A stretch of DNA of 64,000 bases from Actinomadura hallensis (GCF_006716765.1 NZ_VFPO01000001.1:2914001-2978000); one strand, 5' to 3'. Numbered from the stretch's first letter, positions 10,317 through 20,688 are shown. The notes: generated by a model from the sequence alone, not told the origin. A program made the numbers and translations.

Positions 10317-10621
10317 GGTCGTCCTTCCTTAGAACCATCTCTCGGGGTGGGCCTTTCCGAGGGTACCGGCGCGGCCATGGCCACCGCGAACGAGATCGTC
10401 CGTCGCCGTGTCGGTGTTTCCTGACCGGCTCCGTGCCGGCACCGTCCTCGCCGGCGCCGGGTCGGCGATCGGACCCGCGCCGTGTCGCCGCCGCGCGGTC
10501 CCCCGGGCGCCCTCCCCGGGGACGTGCACGGGCGGCTCCCTGAAAGCGGACACGCGTTCGCCGCCGGGTGCCGCTACTATGCGCTGCACGTTCACCTGAT
10601 CACACCGGAGGAGCAGGCACC
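10317..10621. other. Divergent intergenic region (305 bp) between the MBL hydrolase and cyclophilin genes
   Basis: This gap should hold both divergent promoters. A -10-like TACTAT is visible at 10575-10580 on the plus strand and a GGAGGAG ribosome-binding site near 10608-10614. I could not assign convincing -35 elements and see no RNA gene or repeat. Confidence 0.35.
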
Positions 10622-11398
10622 GTGGCGGGGAAGGACCGCAAGAAGCAGCTCGCGCGGGCGCGTTACGAGCGGCAGCAGCAGCGGCGGGCCCAGCAGGCCG
10701 CCCGCGCGCGGCGTCTCAAGATCATGGGCTCGGCGGCCGCGGTCGCGGCGGTGGCCGCCGGCGGCGCGGCGATCGTCGTGCTGACCGGCGGGGACGACGA
10801 GTCCGAGGCCGCGGCGACCCCGACCGCCCAGGCCAGGCCGGGGGAGTGCGTGTACAAGCCGGCGTCGGTGCCGGGCGCCCCCAAGGACCTCGGGACGCCG
10901 CCCGTCAAGCCGGTTCACAACGAAACGGTGAAGGCGACCGTCAAGACCAACCACGGCGACGTGGTGCTGGAGCTCGACGGTGAGAACGCGCCCTGCACCG
11001 TCAACTCCTTCGCGTTCCTGGCGGAGAAGAACTTCTACGACAAGACCGAGTGCCACCGGCTCACCAGCGGCGGCCTCAACGTGCTGCAGTGCGGCGACCC
11101 CACGGGCAAGGGGACGGGCGGGCCGGGCTACCAGTACGCCAACGAGAACACCGAGGGCGCCGAGTACAAGGCGGGCACGCTGGCCATGGCGCACAGCTCC
11201 CAGCCGGACTCGAACGGCAGCCAGTTCTTCATGGTCTACGAGGACTCGGAGCTTCCCCCCGACTACACCGTCTTCGGGAAGGTCACGAAGGGCCTGGACG
11301 TGCTGAAGGACATCGCCGCCGGCGGGTCGGAGCCCGACGGAGACGGCAAACCCAAGAAGAAGGTCACGATCCGGGACGTCTCGATCGCCGGGAAATAG
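10622..11398 (+). CDS. Membrane-anchored peptidylprolyl isomerase (cyclophilin family)
   Basis: Accelerates prolyl cis-trans isomerisation, probably on exported proteins. 258 aa. A very basic N-terminus (KDRKKQLARARYERQQQRR) and one transmembrane segment (~36-56, IMGSAAAVAAVAAGGAAIVVL) are followed by a Thr/Ala-rich linker and a cyclophilin domain (from ~95: VKTNHGDVVLELDGENAP) with the core block SNGSQFFMVYEDSELPP. The GTG at 10622 was chosen because GGAGGAG precedes it at a normal distance. Upstream in-frame codons are probably untranslated. Confidence 0.9.
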   Translation: MAGKDRKKQLARARYERQQQRRAQQAARARRLKIMGSAAAVAAVAAGGAAIVVLTGGDDESEAAATPTAQARPGECVYKPASVPGAPKDLGTPPVKPVHNETVKATVKTNHGDVVLELDGENAPCTVNSFAFLAEKNFYDKTECHRLTSGGLNVLQCGDPTGKGTGGPGYQYANENTEGAEYKAGTLAMAHSSQPDSNGSQFFMVYEDSELPPDYTVFGKVTKGLDVLKDIAAGGSEPDGDGKPKKKVTIRDVSIAGK

Positions 11399-11472
11399 GC
11401 GAACGGGATACTAAGGTGTGGAGGGTCCGGGTGGCTTGACGCTCATCCGGACCCGCGATTCAGGAGGCAAGG

Positions 11473-12708
11473 GTGTCCAGCGCGACCGATCCCTGGGGCC
11501 GGGTGGACGAGGACGGCACCGTGTACGTCAGGACGGCCGACGGTGAGCGCGTCGTCGGGTCCTGGCAGGCCGGTGCGCCCGAAGAGGCCCTGGCCTACTT
11601 CAAGCGCAAGTTCGACGCGCTCGTCACCGAGATCGGCCTGCTGGAGCAGCGGGTCCGCACCACCGACATCCAGCCCTCGCAGGCGCAGCAGAGCATCGAC
11701 CGGCTCCGCGAGGCCGTCGCCGTCGCCAACGCCGTCGGCGACCTCGACGCCCTGGCGCGGCGCTTGGACAACCTCACCGAGCTGGTCGGGCGGCGCCGCG
11801 AGGAGGTGCGGGCCCAGCGCGAGCAGCAGCGCATCGAGGCCCGCGAGGTCAAGGAGCGGATCGTCGCCGAGGCCGAGCGGATCGCCGCCGAGGAGACCCA
11901 CTGGAAGAACGGCGGCGAGCGGCTGCGCCAGCTGGTCGAGGAGTGGAAGGCCGCCGACCGCATCGACCGGCCGACCGAGACCGCGCTGTGGAAGCGGCTG
12001 TCGGCCGCCCGCAACGCGTTCACCAAGCGCCGCAAGGCGTACTTCGCCACCCTGGACGACCAGCGCGAGCAGTCCCGCAAGGAGAAGGAGCGGCTGGTCG
12101 CCGAGGCCGAGGCGATGTCCGGCTCGACCGACTGGGGCGAGACGGCCGCCGCCTACCGCGACCTGATGCGCCGCTGGAAGATGGCCGGGCGCGCCGCCCG
12201 GGACGCCGAGGAGGAGCTGTGGGCCCGCTTCAAGGCCGCCCAGGACACCTTCTTCCAGGCCCGCAACGCCGCCTTCGCCGAGCGTGACGCGGAGTTCCGC
12301 GAGAACGCCGCGGAGAAGGAGAAGATCCTCGCCGAGGCGGAGCGGCTGCTGCCCGTCAGGGACGTGCGCCAGGCCAGGCAGGCGCTGCGCGTCATCCAGG
12401 AGCGCTGGGAGGCCGCGGGCATGGTGCCCCGCGACCAGCGCGACCGCCTCGAAGGCCGGCTCCGCAAGATCGAGGAGGCCGTCCGCGCCGCCGAGGAGAA
12501 CGAGTGGCGGCGGACCAACCCGGAGGCCCGCGCGCGGGCCGAGGCGACCGTGAGCCAGCTGCGCACCTCCATCGAGCAGCTGGAGAAGCGCCTCGCCCAG
12601 GCCCGGGACGCCGGCCGCGAGAAGGACGTCAAGGAGGCCGAGGAGGCCCTCACCGCCCGGCGCGCCTGGCTCGAGGAGGCCGAACGCACCCTCGCCGAGT
12701 TCTCCTGA
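11473..12708 (+). CDS. DUF349 repeat coiled-coil protein
   Basis: A 411-aa cytoplasmic, highly charged, almost entirely helical protein. It contains several DUF349-type units of ~70 residues, recognisable as LVEEWKAADRIDRPTETALWKRLSAARNAF, YRDLMRRWKMAGRAARDAEEELWARFKAAQ and VIQERWEAAGMVPRDQRDRLEGRLRKIEE. It ends in a long Glu/Arg coiled coil. The family is common in actinobacteria and its function is not established; I do not assign one. GTG start at 11473 after an AGGAGGC ribosome-binding site. Confidence 0.85.
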   Translation: MSSATDPWGRVDEDGTVYVRTADGERVVGSWQAGAPEEALAYFKRKFDALVTEIGLLEQRVRTTDIQPSQAQQSIDRLREAVAVANAVGDLDALARRLDNLTELVGRRREEVRAQREQQRIEAREVKERIVAEAERIAAEETHWKNGGERLRQLVEEWKAADRIDRPTETALWKRLSAARNAFTKRRKAYFATLDDQREQSRKEKERLVAEAEAMSGSTDWGETAAAYRDLMRRWKMAGRAARDAEEELWARFKAAQDTFFQARNAAFAERDAEFRENAAEKEKILAEAERLLPVRDVRQARQALRVIQERWEAAGMVPRDQRDRLEGRLRKIEEAVRAAEENEWRRTNPEARARAEATVSQLRTSIEQLEKRLAQARDAGREKDVKEAEEALTARRAWLEEAERTLAEFS

Positions 12709-12792
12709 GGCGCGCCGTGCTCCCCCTGGGGACCCGGGGGCGTCCGGGGCCGTGACCGCCCGCTCCGCCGGGCGGATCTGGCGGGGACGGGA

Positions 12793-13362
12793 TCAGGCGG
12801 GGACGGAGCGGCCGAGGAAGGCGAGCATGCGCGTCTGCTCGTCGGCCCCCTTGGGCGGCGGCAGCGGCGGCGCCAGACGGCCCGCGGCCCGCAGGGGAGC
12901 GGCCACCACCTGAGCGGTCGCGAACGCGTGGTGCACGAGGTCCGGGTCGAGGCGGGCCGGCTGCCCCGTCGCCCGCGCCAGGTCCCAGGCGTGCACCAGC
13001 GGCTCCAGGATGTAGGCCGCGAGGTAGTCGGCCAGCGGCAGCTCGCCGAACCCGCCGAACGGGATGGGGCGGCTGAGCGCGCGCGGGGTCAGGACCTCGG
13101 CGCACTCCTTGCGCGCCGTCCGCCAGCTCATCAGGACGTCGCCGGGGACGAACCGCGCCGGGTCGCGGCTCGCGTCCGGCTCGGGCTCCCCGCCCGCCAG
13201 CGCCATGATCAGGTACTGCCCGCCGGTGACGTGCCCGGCGACGTCGCGGGCGGTCCATCCCTCGCAGGGCGACGGCGCGTCCCAGCCGTCCCCGGGAACG
13301 CCGGCCACCAGGCCCTCGAACAGATCGAGGGCCCGGTGGTAGCCGCTGAGGTCCTGAGCCAT
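12793..13362 (-). CDS. DinB/maleylpyruvate-isomerase-like protein (TIGR03086-type)
   Basis: A 189-aa protein of the actinobacterial mycothiol-dependent/DinB-like superfamily. Signatures are CEGWTARDVAGHVTGGQ near residue 35-50 and LEPLVHAWDLARATGQ near residue 130-145, which supply the His residues of the metal site. Members often act on thiols or are simply annotated TIGR03086. The ATG at 13362 (MAQDLSGYHRALDLF) fits the family; a longer frame opens upstream but adds non-conserved residues. It lies on the opposite strand from both neighbours. Substrate unknown. Confidence 0.75.
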   Translation of the reverse strand: MAQDLSGYHRALDLFEGLVAGVPGDGWDAPSPCEGWTARDVAGHVTGGQYLIMALAGGEPEPDASRDPARFVPGDVLMSWRTARKECAEVLTPRALSRPIPFGGFGELPLADYLAAYILEPLVHAWDLARATGQPARLDPDLVHHAFATAQVVAAPLRAAGRLAPPLPPPKGADEQTRMLAFLGRSVPA

Positions 13363-13611
13363 GGTCGTCAGTGACGCGCGATACGACCGCCCTGTCAAGC
13401 GGAATCCGGCAAGCGCTATCACGGGCGGCCGCGGGCCCGCGGCCCCGCCCGTCATGCCACCTTCCCGCACCGGGCCCGACCGTCACGCCGCCGGCGGGGC
13501 CCGCTCCCGGAGCATGGCGTTCATCCGCTCGGTCTCCGCCCGTCGGCCGTCCGCCCCCGCCCGGCCGAGGCGGGGGCCCGGAGCGTCGGCGTCAGGGGAT
13601 ACTGTCGGAGA

Positions 13612-15033
13612 GTGACCAGCAGGACGGAATGGGGCGAACCGGAGGGCCTTTTCGACGCGCCGGCGGAGGCGGGAGCGGCCGCGGGCGCCGCGTCCCGCGC
13701 CCCGGACTCCGCGGACCCCGCGCTCCCGCCCCAGGCGGTCCCGAGCGCCGGGCAGCCGCTCGCCGTGCGGATGCGCCCCCGCGCGCTGGACGAGGTCGTC
13801 GGCCAGGCCCACCTGCTCGGCCCCGGCACCCCGATCCGGCAGCTCGTCGACCGGGACGCGCCGATGTCGCTGGTGCTGTGGGGGCCGCCGGGCACCGGCA
13901 AGACGACGCTCGCCACGGTCGTCAGCCACGTCACCGCCCGGCGGTTCGTGGAGATCTCCGCGGTCAGCGACGGCGTCAAGCGCGTCCGCGCCGAGATCGA
14001 CCTGGCCAAGCGCGAGCTGGGCATGACCGGGCGGCAGACCGTCCTGTTCGTGGACGAGGTCCACCGCTTCAACAAGGCGCAGCAGGACGCGCTGCTGCCC
14101 GCCGTGGAGAACCGCTGGGTCTCCTTCATCGGCGCCACCACCGAGAACCCGTTCTTCTCGGTCATCAGCCCGCTGCTGTCGCGCTCGCTGCTGCTCACCC
14201 TGGAGCCGCTCGGCGATGACGACCTGCGCGAGGTCATCCACCGGGCGCTCACCGAGGAGCGCGGCCTGGGCGGTGCGGTCTCCCTCGACCCCGCCGCCGA
14301 GGACCACCTCGTCCGGCTGGCGGGCGGCGACGCCCGGCGCGCCCTCACCTACCTGGAGGCCGCGTCCCTGGTGGCGGAGGACGGCGCCGTGATCGACACG
14401 GACGTCCTGGAGCGGGCCGTCGACCGGGCCGCCGTCCGGTACGACCGCGAGGGCGACCAGCATTACGACGTCATCAGCGCGTTCATCAAGAGCATCCGCG
14501 GCAGCGACGTCGACGCCGCGCTGCACTACCTCGCCCGCATGATCGAGGCGGGGGAGGACCCGCGGTTCATCGCCCGGAGGCTGATCGTCCACGCCAGCGA
14601 GGACGTCGGCATGGCCGACCCCACCGCGCTGCAGACGGCGGTCGCCGCGGCGCAGGCGGTGGAGTTCGTCGGCCTGCCCGAGGCCCGCATCAACCTCGCC
14701 CAGGCGGTGATCCACCTGTCCCTGGCGCCCAAGTCCAACGCGGTGATCACGGCGGTGGACGCGGCGCTCGCCGACGTGCGCAAGGGCCTGGCCGGGCCCG
14801 TTCCCGGGCACCTGCGCGACGCGCACTACAAGGGCGCGGCGAAGATCGGGCACGGGCAGGGCTACAAGTACGCCCACGACCATCCCGGCGGGGTGGTCAG
14901 GCAGCAATATGCACCGGACACGGTGGACGGACGGGAGTACTATCGGCCGACCAGACACGGCGCCGAGTCCAGGTTCGCCGAGGTGCTCGCCAGGATCCGG
15001 TCGGTCCTGCGCGGCACCGCCGGGCGGCGGTGA
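13612..15033 (+). CDS. rarA: Replication-associated recombination protein A (RarA/MgsA AAA+ ATPase)
   Basis: AAA+ clamp-loader-like ATPase acting at stalled replication forks. 473 aa. An Ala/Pro-rich N-terminus is followed by the RarA core: [18 protein letters not shown], Walker [10 protein letters not shown], Walker [17 protein letters not shown] and sensor [12 protein letters not shown]. The C-terminal tetramerisation domain carries DVGMADP and [14 protein letters not shown] start at 13612. It is followed by the DUF948-alaS-ruvX block, as in other actinobacteria. Confidence 0.95.
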   Translation: MTSRTEWGEPEGLFDAPAEAGAAAGAASRAPDSADPALPPQAVPSAGQPLAVRMRPRALDEVVGQAHLLGPGTPIRQLVDRDAPMSLVLWGPPGTGKTTLATVVSHVTARRFVEISAVSDGVKRVRAEIDLAKRELGMTGRQTVLFVDEVHRFNKAQQDALLPAVENRWVSFIGATTENPFFSVISPLLSRSLLLTLEPLGDDDLREVIHRALTEERGLGGAVSLDPAAEDHLVRLAGGDARRALTYLEAASLVAEDGAVIDTDVLERAVDRAAVRYDREGDQHYDVISAFIKSIRGSDVDAALHYLARMIEAGEDPRFIARRLIVHASEDVGMADPTALQTAVAAAQAVEFVGLPEARINLAQAVIHLSLAPKSNAVITAVDAALADVRKGLAGPVPGHLRDAHYKGAAKIGHGQGYKYAHDHPGGVVRQQYAPDTVDGREYYRPTRHGAESRFAEVLARIRSVLRGTAGRR

Positions 15034-15185
15034 CCCGCCGCCCGGCCCCGGTCCTGACCCGGCCCCGACCTCGGTCCCGACCGGGTCTCCCCGTCCGGTG
15101 ATACCGGCGCGGGGCCCGGTTGACCGGTAAGGTCTGTGAGGCCAAGCCCGGCGCCGAGCCGGAATCGCGAGAACGGAAAGCCCTG

Positions 15186-15602
15186 ATGCTCACTGGTGGA
15201 CAGCTTGCAGGTCTCATCGTGGCGGTGTTCTGGGCGGTGCTCGTCTCGTTCATCGCGCTCACCCTGCTGAAGCTCTCCCGCCTCCTCGCCGAGGCGACCA
15301 AGGTCGTCCACGACATCGGCGACCAGGCGGGCCCGCTGATGAACGACATGACCAAGACGGTCAGGCGCGCCAACGAGCAGCTCGGCCGCACCGACGTCAT
15401 CACCAGGCAGGTGGCCGGGGTCACCCAGAACGTCTCGGCCGTCACCACCGTGATGACCTCGGTGGTGGGCGGCCCGCTGGTGAAGGCCGCCGCGTTCTCC
15501 TACGGGGTCCGCAAGGCCCTCGGGAACCGGGACGGGGAGGCCCGCGGCGACTCGCGCCGGCCGCAGCTGCAGGCCCGCTCCTCGGGCAGGGGCCGGCGAT
15601 GA
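15186..15602 (+). CDS. DUF948-type membrane protein
   Basis: A 138-aa protein with one N-terminal transmembrane helix (~5-27, GQLAGLIVAVFWAVLVSFIAL). An amphipathic helical region (KLSRLLAEATKVVHDIGDQAGPLM) resembling methyl-accepting/DUF948 proteins follows, and the C-terminal tail is basic. The function of the family is unknown. The ATG at 15186 was preferred over the longer upstream frame because it begins right at the membrane helix, as in homologues. The stop overlaps the next gene by 4 nt (ATGA). Confidence 0.8.
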   Translation: MLTGGQLAGLIVAVFWAVLVSFIALTLLKLSRLLAEATKVVHDIGDQAGPLMNDMTKTVRRANEQLGRTDVITRQVAGVTQNVSAVTTVMTSVVGGPLVKAAAFSYGVRKALGNRDGEARGDSRRPQLQARSSGRGRR

Positions 15603-15934
15603 GGCGGCTGTTCTGGCTCTCGGTCGGCGCGGGCGCGGGCGTGTACGTGTCGCACCGCGTCCGGCGTCGCGTCGAACGGTTCGCCCGCTCGTGGTCCCCC
15701 GAGGGGGTCGCGGCGCGGGCGGTGTCCACGGGGCAGGGCGCGAGCGAGCGGTTGAGGCATTTCGTCTCGGACGTGCGTACCGAGATGCGTGCCCGTGAAG
15801 AGGAGTTGCGCGAGGCCGTCCGCATGGACCAGGCTCCGCCGGACGCCGAGCTGCCCGCCCGCCGCCGGGTGCTCAAGGCGCGTTACACGATCATCGACAA
15901 CGACACCGCTGACAACGACAAGGATGGCCACTGA
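15599..15934 (+). CDS. Small conserved protein between DUF948 and alaS
   Basis: 111 aa, start overlapping the DUF948 gene (ATGA). A short hydrophobic N-terminus ([18 protein letters not shown]) could be a membrane anchor; the rest is helical and charged, ending in [12 protein letters not shown]. It occupies a conserved slot just upstream of alaS and is probably co-translated with DUF948. No domain with known function recognised. Confidence 0.75.
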   Translation: MRRLFWLSVGAGAGVYVSHRVRRRVERFARSWSPEGVAARAVSTGQGASERLRHFVSDVRTEMRAREEELREAVRMDQAPPDAELPARRRVLKARYTIIDNDTADNDKDGH

Positions 15935-15935
15935 T

Positions 15936-18605
15936 ATGGAGTCGGCAGAGGTCGCACGCCGCTTCCTCGCGTTCTTCGAGGAGCGCGGGCACCTGGTGGT
16001 GCCCTCGGCAAGCCTGGTCGCCGAGGACCCGACCCTGCTGCTGGTCAACGCCGGCATGGTCCCGTTCAAGCCGTACTTCCTCGGCCAGCGCACCCCGCCG
16101 TCGCCGCGGATGACCAGCGCGCAGAAGTGCGTGCGCACACCCGACATCGACGAGGTCGGCAAGACCACCCGGCACGCCACGTTCTTCCAGATGCTCGGGA
16201 ACTTCTCGATCGGGGACTACTTCAAGGAGGGGGCCATCCCCTTCGCGTGGGAGCTGCTCACCCGGCCGCAGGCGGACGGCGGGTTCGGCTTCCCCGAGGA
16301 GAAGCTCTGGGTCACCGTCTACAACGACGACGACGAGGCCGCGAGCATCTGGCGCGACAAGGTCGGCGTCCCCGAGGGGCGGATCCAGCGCCGCGGGCTG
16401 GCCGACAACTACTGGCACATGGGCGTGCCCGGCCCCGGCGGCCCCTGCTCGGAGATCTACTACGACCGCGGGCCCGAGTACGGCGACGAGGGCGGCCCGG
16501 TCGTCGACGAGGACCGCTACCTGGAGGTCTGGAACCTCGTCTTCATGCAGTCGCAGCTGGGCGAGGTCCGCAGCAAGGTCGACTTCGACATCGAGGGCGA
16601 CCTGCCCGCCAAGAACATCGACACCGGCATGGGCCTGGAGCGCATGGCGGCGATCCTGCAGGGCGTCGACAACATCTACGAGACCGACACCCTGCGCCGG
16701 ATCCTGGACCGCGCCGCCGAGCTGACCGGCTCGCGTTACGGCCGCGACCTGCGCTCCGACGTGTCGCTGCGCGTCGTCGCCGACCACGTCCGCAGCGGGA
16801 CGATGATGGTCGCCGACGGCATCCGCCCCGCCAACGAGGGCCGCGGCTACGTGCTGCGCCGCATCCTGCGCCGCTCCATCCGCAACCTGCGGCTGCTCGG
16901 CGGCCGGGACGCCGGCCTCATGCACGAGCTGACCGCCGTCGCGATCAAGGCGATGGGCGAGCAGTACCCCGAGCTGGTGAGCACGGCCGCGAACATCCAC
17001 ACGGTCATCGACGCCGAGGAGGAGACCTTCCTCCAGACGCTGCGGACCGGCACCGCCATCTTCGACACCGCCGTCGAGGAGACCAAGCGGTCCGGCGGCA
17101 CGACGCTGGCGGGCGAGCAGGCGTTCAAGCTGCACGACACCTACGGCTTCCCGATCGACCTGACCCTGGAGATGGCGGCCGAGCACGGCCTCCAGGTGGA
17201 CGAGGAGGGCTTCCGCCGCCTCATGCGCGAGCAGCGCGAGCGCGCCAAGAGGGACGCCCGCGACAAGCGCACCGGCAACCTCGACGTGTCCGTCCTCGAC
17301 GAGCTGCTCACCGGCGCGGGCGGCGAGGTCGACTTCATCGGCTACCGCCACCTGAGCGGCGACGCCCGCCTGGTCGGGCTGCTCGTGGGCGGCGCGAACG
17401 TGCCCGCGGCGGGGGAGGGCACCGAGGTCGAGGTCGTCCTCGACCGGACCCCCTTCTACGCCGAGGGCGGCGGGCAGCTCGCCGACCACGGCCTGATCAG
17501 GCTCGGCAACGGCGCGGTCATCGAGGTCACCGACGTTCAGTCGCCCCTGGCCGGGCTCATTGTCCACCGCGGGCGCGTCCGGAGCGGCGAGGCGCAGGTG
17601 GGCGACAGCGCGCACGCCGAGGTCGACGTGGAGCGGCGCCGGGCGATCTCCCGCTCGCACACCGCGACGCACATGGTCCACGCGGGGTTCCGCCGGGCGC
17701 TCGGCGAGTCCGCGGCGCAGGCCGGCTCGGAGAACTCGCCCGGCCGGTTCCGGTTCGACTTCACCGCGCCGGGCGCCGTCCCCGCCAGCGTGCTGCGCGA
17801 CATCGAGGACGAGGTCAACGAGGTGCTGGTCAACGACCTGGACGTCCGGGCCTTCCACACCTCGCTCGACGAGGCGCGCGCGATGGGGGCGCTCGCCCTG
17901 TTCGGCGAGAAGTACGGCGACGAGGTCCGCGTCGTCGAGGTCGGGGACTACTCCCGCGAGCTGTGCGGCGGCACCCACGTGGCCCGCTCCGGGCAGCTCG
18001 GCCTGATCAAGGTGCTGGGCGAGTCGTCGATCGGTGCGGGCGTCCGCCGCGTCGAGGCCCTCGTCGGCATCGACGCCTTCCGCCACCTGGCCCGCGAGAG
18101 CGTCCTGGTGTCGCAGCTCGCCGAGCAGGTGAAGGCGCGCAAGGAGGAGCTGCCCGAGCGGATCTCCGGGATCGTCTCCCGGCTCCGCGAGGCGGAGAAG
18201 GAGCTGGAGAAGCTCCGCGCCCAGCAGGTCCTCGCCGTGGCGGGGTCCCTGGCCGACGGCGCCAAGGACATCGGCGGCATCGCGTTCGTGGGCCACCGCG
18301 CCCCCGACGGGACCGCCGCCGACGACCTGCGCAAGCTCGCGGTCGACGTCCGCGGCCGGCTGATGTCCCGCCCCGCCGTCGTCATGGTCACCGGCGTGCC
18401 GAAGGACCGGCCCGTCGTGGTCATCGCCGTCACGGAGGGCGCGCGCGAGCGCGGCCTGAAGGCCGGCGCGCTCGTCGGGATCGCCGCCAAGGCCCTCGGG
18501 GGAGGCGGGGGCGGCAAGGACGACCTCGCCCAGGGCGGCGGCTCGAACCCGGCCGCGATCGGCGACGCCCTCAACGCGGTGGAATACGCAGTAGGGGCCG
18601 CGTGA
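15936..18605 (+). CDS. alaS: Alanyl-tRNA synthetase
   Basis: Class IIc synthetase that charges tRNA-Ala and edits mischarged Ser/Gly. 889 aa. The catalytic core starts at residue ~4 ([18 protein letters not shown]) and includes [18 protein letters not shown]. The editing domain carries [15 protein letters not shown] (~575) and [13 protein letters not shown] (~676), supplying the zinc ligands. A C-terminal DHHA1 domain is Gly-rich ([15 protein letters not shown]). The ATG at 15936 directly follows the previous stop (15934). Upstream in-frame codons overlap the previous gene and are not used. Confidence 0.97.
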   Translation: MESAEVARRFLAFFEERGHLVVPSASLVAEDPTLLLVNAGMVPFKPYFLGQRTPPSPRMTSAQKCVRTPDIDEVGKTTRHATFFQMLGNFSIGDYFKEGAIPFAWELLTRPQADGGFGFPEEKLWVTVYNDDDEAASIWRDKVGVPEGRIQRRGLADNYWHMGVPGPGGPCSEIYYDRGPEYGDEGGPVVDEDRYLEVWNLVFMQSQLGEVRSKVDFDIEGDLPAKNIDTGMGLERMAAILQGVDNIYETDTLRRILDRAAELTGSRYGRDLRSDVSLRVVADHVRSGTMMVADGIRPANEGRGYVLRRILRRSIRNLRLLGGRDAGLMHELTAVAIKAMGEQYPELVSTAANIHTVIDAEEETFLQTLRTGTAIFDTAVEETKRSGGTTLAGEQAFKLHDTYGFPIDLTLEMAAEHGLQVDEEGFRRLMREQRERAKRDARDKRTGNLDVSVLDELLTGAGGEVDFIGYRHLSGDARLVGLLVGGANVPAAGEGTEVEVVLDRTPFYAEGGGQLADHGLIRLGNGAVIEVTDVQSPLAGLIVHRGRVRSGEAQVGDSAHAEVDVERRRAISRSHTATHMVHAGFRRALGESAAQAGSENSPGRFRFDFTAPGAVPASVLRDIEDEVNEVLVNDLDVRAFHTSLDEARAMGALALFGEKYGDEVRVVEVGDYSRELCGGTHVARSGQLGLIKVLGESSIGAGVRRVEALVGIDAFRHLARESVLVSQLAEQVKARKEELPERISGIVSRLREAEKELEKLRAQQVLAVAGSLADGAKDIGGIAFVGHRAPDGTAADDLRKLAVDVRGRLMSRPAVVMVTGVPKDRPVVVIAVTEGARERGLKAGALVGIAAKALGGGGGGKDDLAQGGGSNPAAIGDALNAVEYAVGAA

Positions 18606-18656
18606 TCCCCGCACAACGGGGTAGACGACCGGGGGGTCAGGCGGCCGGGGCGTGCC

Positions 18657-19059
18657 GAGCCGCTGAGCGGAGCGAAGCCATGAGGCCTGCGAGGGGCGCG
18701 GTGCCGGGTGGACTGAGGAGCGTGCGGAGCGACGGAGGAGTGAGCGCGCGACGAGGGAAGCCGGCACCGCTGGTGCGCCCCGAGCCGCTGAGCGGAGCGA
18801 AGCCATGAGGCCTGCGAGGGGCGCGGTGCCGGGTGGACTGAGGAGCGTGCGGAGCGACGGAGGAGTGAGCGCGCGACGAGGGAAGCCGGCACCGCTGGTG
18901 CGCCCCGAGCCGCTGAGCGGAGCGAAGCCATGAGGCCTGCGAGGGGCGCGGTGCCGGGTGGACTGAGGAGCGTGCGGAGCGACGGAGGAGTGAGCGCGCG
19001 ACGAGGGAAGCCGGCACCGCAGGTGCGCCCTGAGCCGCTGAGCGGAGCGAAGCCATGAG
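18657..19059 (+). repeat. 125-bp tandem repeat, three full copies plus a partial fourth, ending at the ruvX start
   Basis: The unit begins with GAGCCGCTGAGCGGAGCGAA at 18657, 18782, 18907 and, as a partial fourth copy, 19032, giving an exact period of 125 bp. Copies 1 and 2 are identical; copy 3 differs at two bases near its end (about 19021 and 19031). Each copy contains an ATG (18680, 18805, 18930) and the partial copy supplies the ruvX ATG (19055). A ~54-bp core containing CGGAGCGACGGAGGAGTGAG is shared with the 125-bp repeat upstream of argB. Confidence 0.95.
18680..19058 (+). other. Three chained 42-codon mini-ORFs encoded by the 125-bp repeats
   Basis: ORFs 18680-18808, 18805-18933 and 18930-19058 each begin with ATG and end with a TGA that overlaps the next ATG (ATGA). 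The last TGA overlaps the ruvX start. Because 125 = 3 x 42 - 1, the stop of each copy falls exactly at the start of the next. The peptide is basic (MRPARGAVPGGLRSVRSDGG...) with no recognisable domain. Likely role: passive coupling of translation through the insertion into ruvX. Existence of the peptide is unproven. Confidence 0.4.
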
Positions 19060-19513
19060 ACACGGCGTCCGGTTGGGGGTCGATGTGGGGAGCGTGCGGA
19101 TCGGGGTCGCGCGTTGCGATCCCGGCGGCGTTCTCGCGTCGCCTCTGGAGACCGTCAAGAGCGGTAAGGGGGACGTCGCCCGGCTGGTGGAGCTGGTCGC
19201 GGAGCACGAGGCGATCGAGGTGGTCGTGGGGCTGCCGACGTCGCTGTCGGGCCGGGAGGGCCCGGCGGCCGAGGCGGCGCGCAGGTTCGCGGTCCGGCTG
19301 GCGGGCCGTCTCCCCGAGGGGACGGTCCGGTTGTACGACGAGAGGCTCACGACCGTCACGGCCGAGAGCGGCCTGCGGGCGGGCGGGGTCCGCGGGCGGG
19401 CCGCGCGCAAGGTCGTGGACCAGGCGGCCGCGGCGGTGCTGCTGCAGGCGGCGCTCGACGCGGAGCGATTGACGGGAAGCCCCCCAGGGGAGATCGTCCG
19501 GGGGAGCTCATGA
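19055..19513 (+). CDS. ruvX: Holliday junction resolvase-like / pre-16S rRNA nuclease RuvX (YqgF)
   Basis: A 152-aa RNase H-like nuclease implicated in 16S rRNA 5'-end maturation. The N-terminal beta strand LGVDVGSVRIGVA carries the catalytic Asp, VVGLPTSLSGREGPAAE is the second block, and YDERLTTVTAE and DQAAAAVLLQ complete the fold. The start ATG lies within the last partial 125-bp repeat; the frame begins with the canonical MRHGVRLGVD. The stop overlaps mltG by 4 nt (ATGA). Confidence 0.95.
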   Translation: MRHGVRLGVDVGSVRIGVARCDPGGVLASPLETVKSGKGDVARLVELVAEHEAIEVVVGLPTSLSGREGPAAEAARRFAVRLAGRLPEGTVRLYDERLTTVTAESGLRAGGVRGRAARKVVDQAAAAVLLQAALDAERLTGSPPGEIVRGSS

Positions 19514-20673
19514 ACGACTTGGACCTTTTCTCGGATCCGTACGGCGACGGGCGGCCGCCGCCGGAGGAGCGGCTGAGCAGGAGGGACCAGCGGCGCGTCC
19601 GCAAGCGGCAGAAGCGGCGCAGGCGCAACGGCCGGGCGGCGGTCCTGTTCTCGCTTGCGTTCCTGGTGGCGGTGTTCGGCACCAGCGGCGTGCTGGGCTA
19701 CGCGTGGCTCGACAACAAGTGGAACCCGCCGGACTACAAGGGCCAGGGCACCGGCAGTGTCACGGTCCAGATCAAGGACGGCGCGAGCGGCGTGGTGATC
19801 GGCAAAGCGCTGGAGGAGCACGAGGTGGTGAAGAACCACCGCGCGTTCGTGAAGGTGTTCAAGGCCGAGGCCCGCGCGTCCAGCATCCAGCCCGGCTTCT
19901 ACCAGATGCGGAAGAAGATGTCGTCGGCCGCGGCGATGGCGCTGCTGCTCGACCCGAAGTCGCGGGCGGACAACCAGATCACGATTCCGGAGGGCCGGCG
20001 CGCGGTCGAGGTCTACGAGCTGCTGTCGAAGAAGACCGGGATCCCGATGCGGGAGTTCCAGGCGGCCGCGAAGAACACGCGGGACCTGGGGCTGCCGCCG
20101 TACGCGAAGGGCAGGGTCGAGGGCTACCTGTATCCGGGGCGCTATGACCTCGACCCGAACGGCTCGGCGGGGCAGATCCTCAAGCAGATGGTGACCCGCT
20201 TCAACGAAGAGGCGGAGAAGGAGGATCTCGTCGCGAGGGCGCGCCAGGCCAGGCTGAACCCCGGGACGGTCATCACGCTGGCCAGCCTGATCCAGGCGGA
20301 GGGCGCCCGGCCCGGTGACCTGCCGAAGGTCTCCCGGGTGATATACAACCGGGTTGAGAAGGACATGCCGCTGCAGTTCGACAGCACGGTGGTCTACGCG
20401 CTCGGCAAGCGGACCCTCACGGTGACCAACCAGGACCTCCAGTACGACTCGCCGTACAACACCTACAAGTACAAGGGGCTTCCGCCGGGGCCGATCGGCA
20501 ACCCGGGGAACGCGGCGATCGAGGCGGCCCTGAAGCCGGAGAAGGGGCCGTGGCTGTTCTTCGTCACCACCGACCCGGACCGCGGGATCACCAAGTTCGC
20601 CTCGACCTACGAGAAGCAGCTCGAACTGGAGAAGGAGTTCCGGGCTTGGCAGCGGGCGAACCCGGGCAACTGA
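19510..20673 (+). CDS. mltG: Endolytic murein transglycosylase MltG (YceG-like)
   Basis: Inner-membrane lytic transglycosylase that terminates nascent glycan strands. 387 aa. A cytoplasmic basic segment (RRDQRRVRKRQKRRRRN) and one transmembrane helix (~42-64) are followed by a LysM-like region (ITIPEGRRAVEVYELLS) and the catalytic YceG domain with EGYLYPGRYDL, the Glu in SLIQAEG (~265) and DSTVVYALGKR. It ends with YNTYKYKGLPPGPIGNPG. The start overlaps the ruvX stop. aroE follows 15 bp downstream. Confidence 0.95.
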   Translation: MNDLDLFSDPYGDGRPPPEERLSRRDQRRVRKRQKRRRRNGRAAVLFSLAFLVAVFGTSGVLGYAWLDNKWNPPDYKGQGTGSVTVQIKDGASGVVIGKALEEHEVVKNHRAFVKVFKAEARASSIQPGFYQMRKKMSSAAAMALLLDPKSRADNQITIPEGRRAVEVYELLSKKTGIPMREFQAAAKNTRDLGLPPYAKGRVEGYLYPGRYDLDPNGSAGQILKQMVTRFNEEAEKEDLVARARQARLNPGTVITLASLIQAEGARPGDLPKVSRVIYNRVEKDMPLQFDSTVVYALGKRTLTVTNQDLQYDSPYNTYKYKGLPPGPIGNPGNAAIEAALKPEKGPWLFFVTTDPDRGITKFASTYEKQLELEKEFRAWQRANPGN

Positions 20674-20688
20674 TCCGAGGGAGTTCAA

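Noticed and set aside
15891..18806. Long minus-strand ORF opposite alaS
   Set aside because: Antisense shadow with no recognisable domain; alaS on the plus strand is complete.
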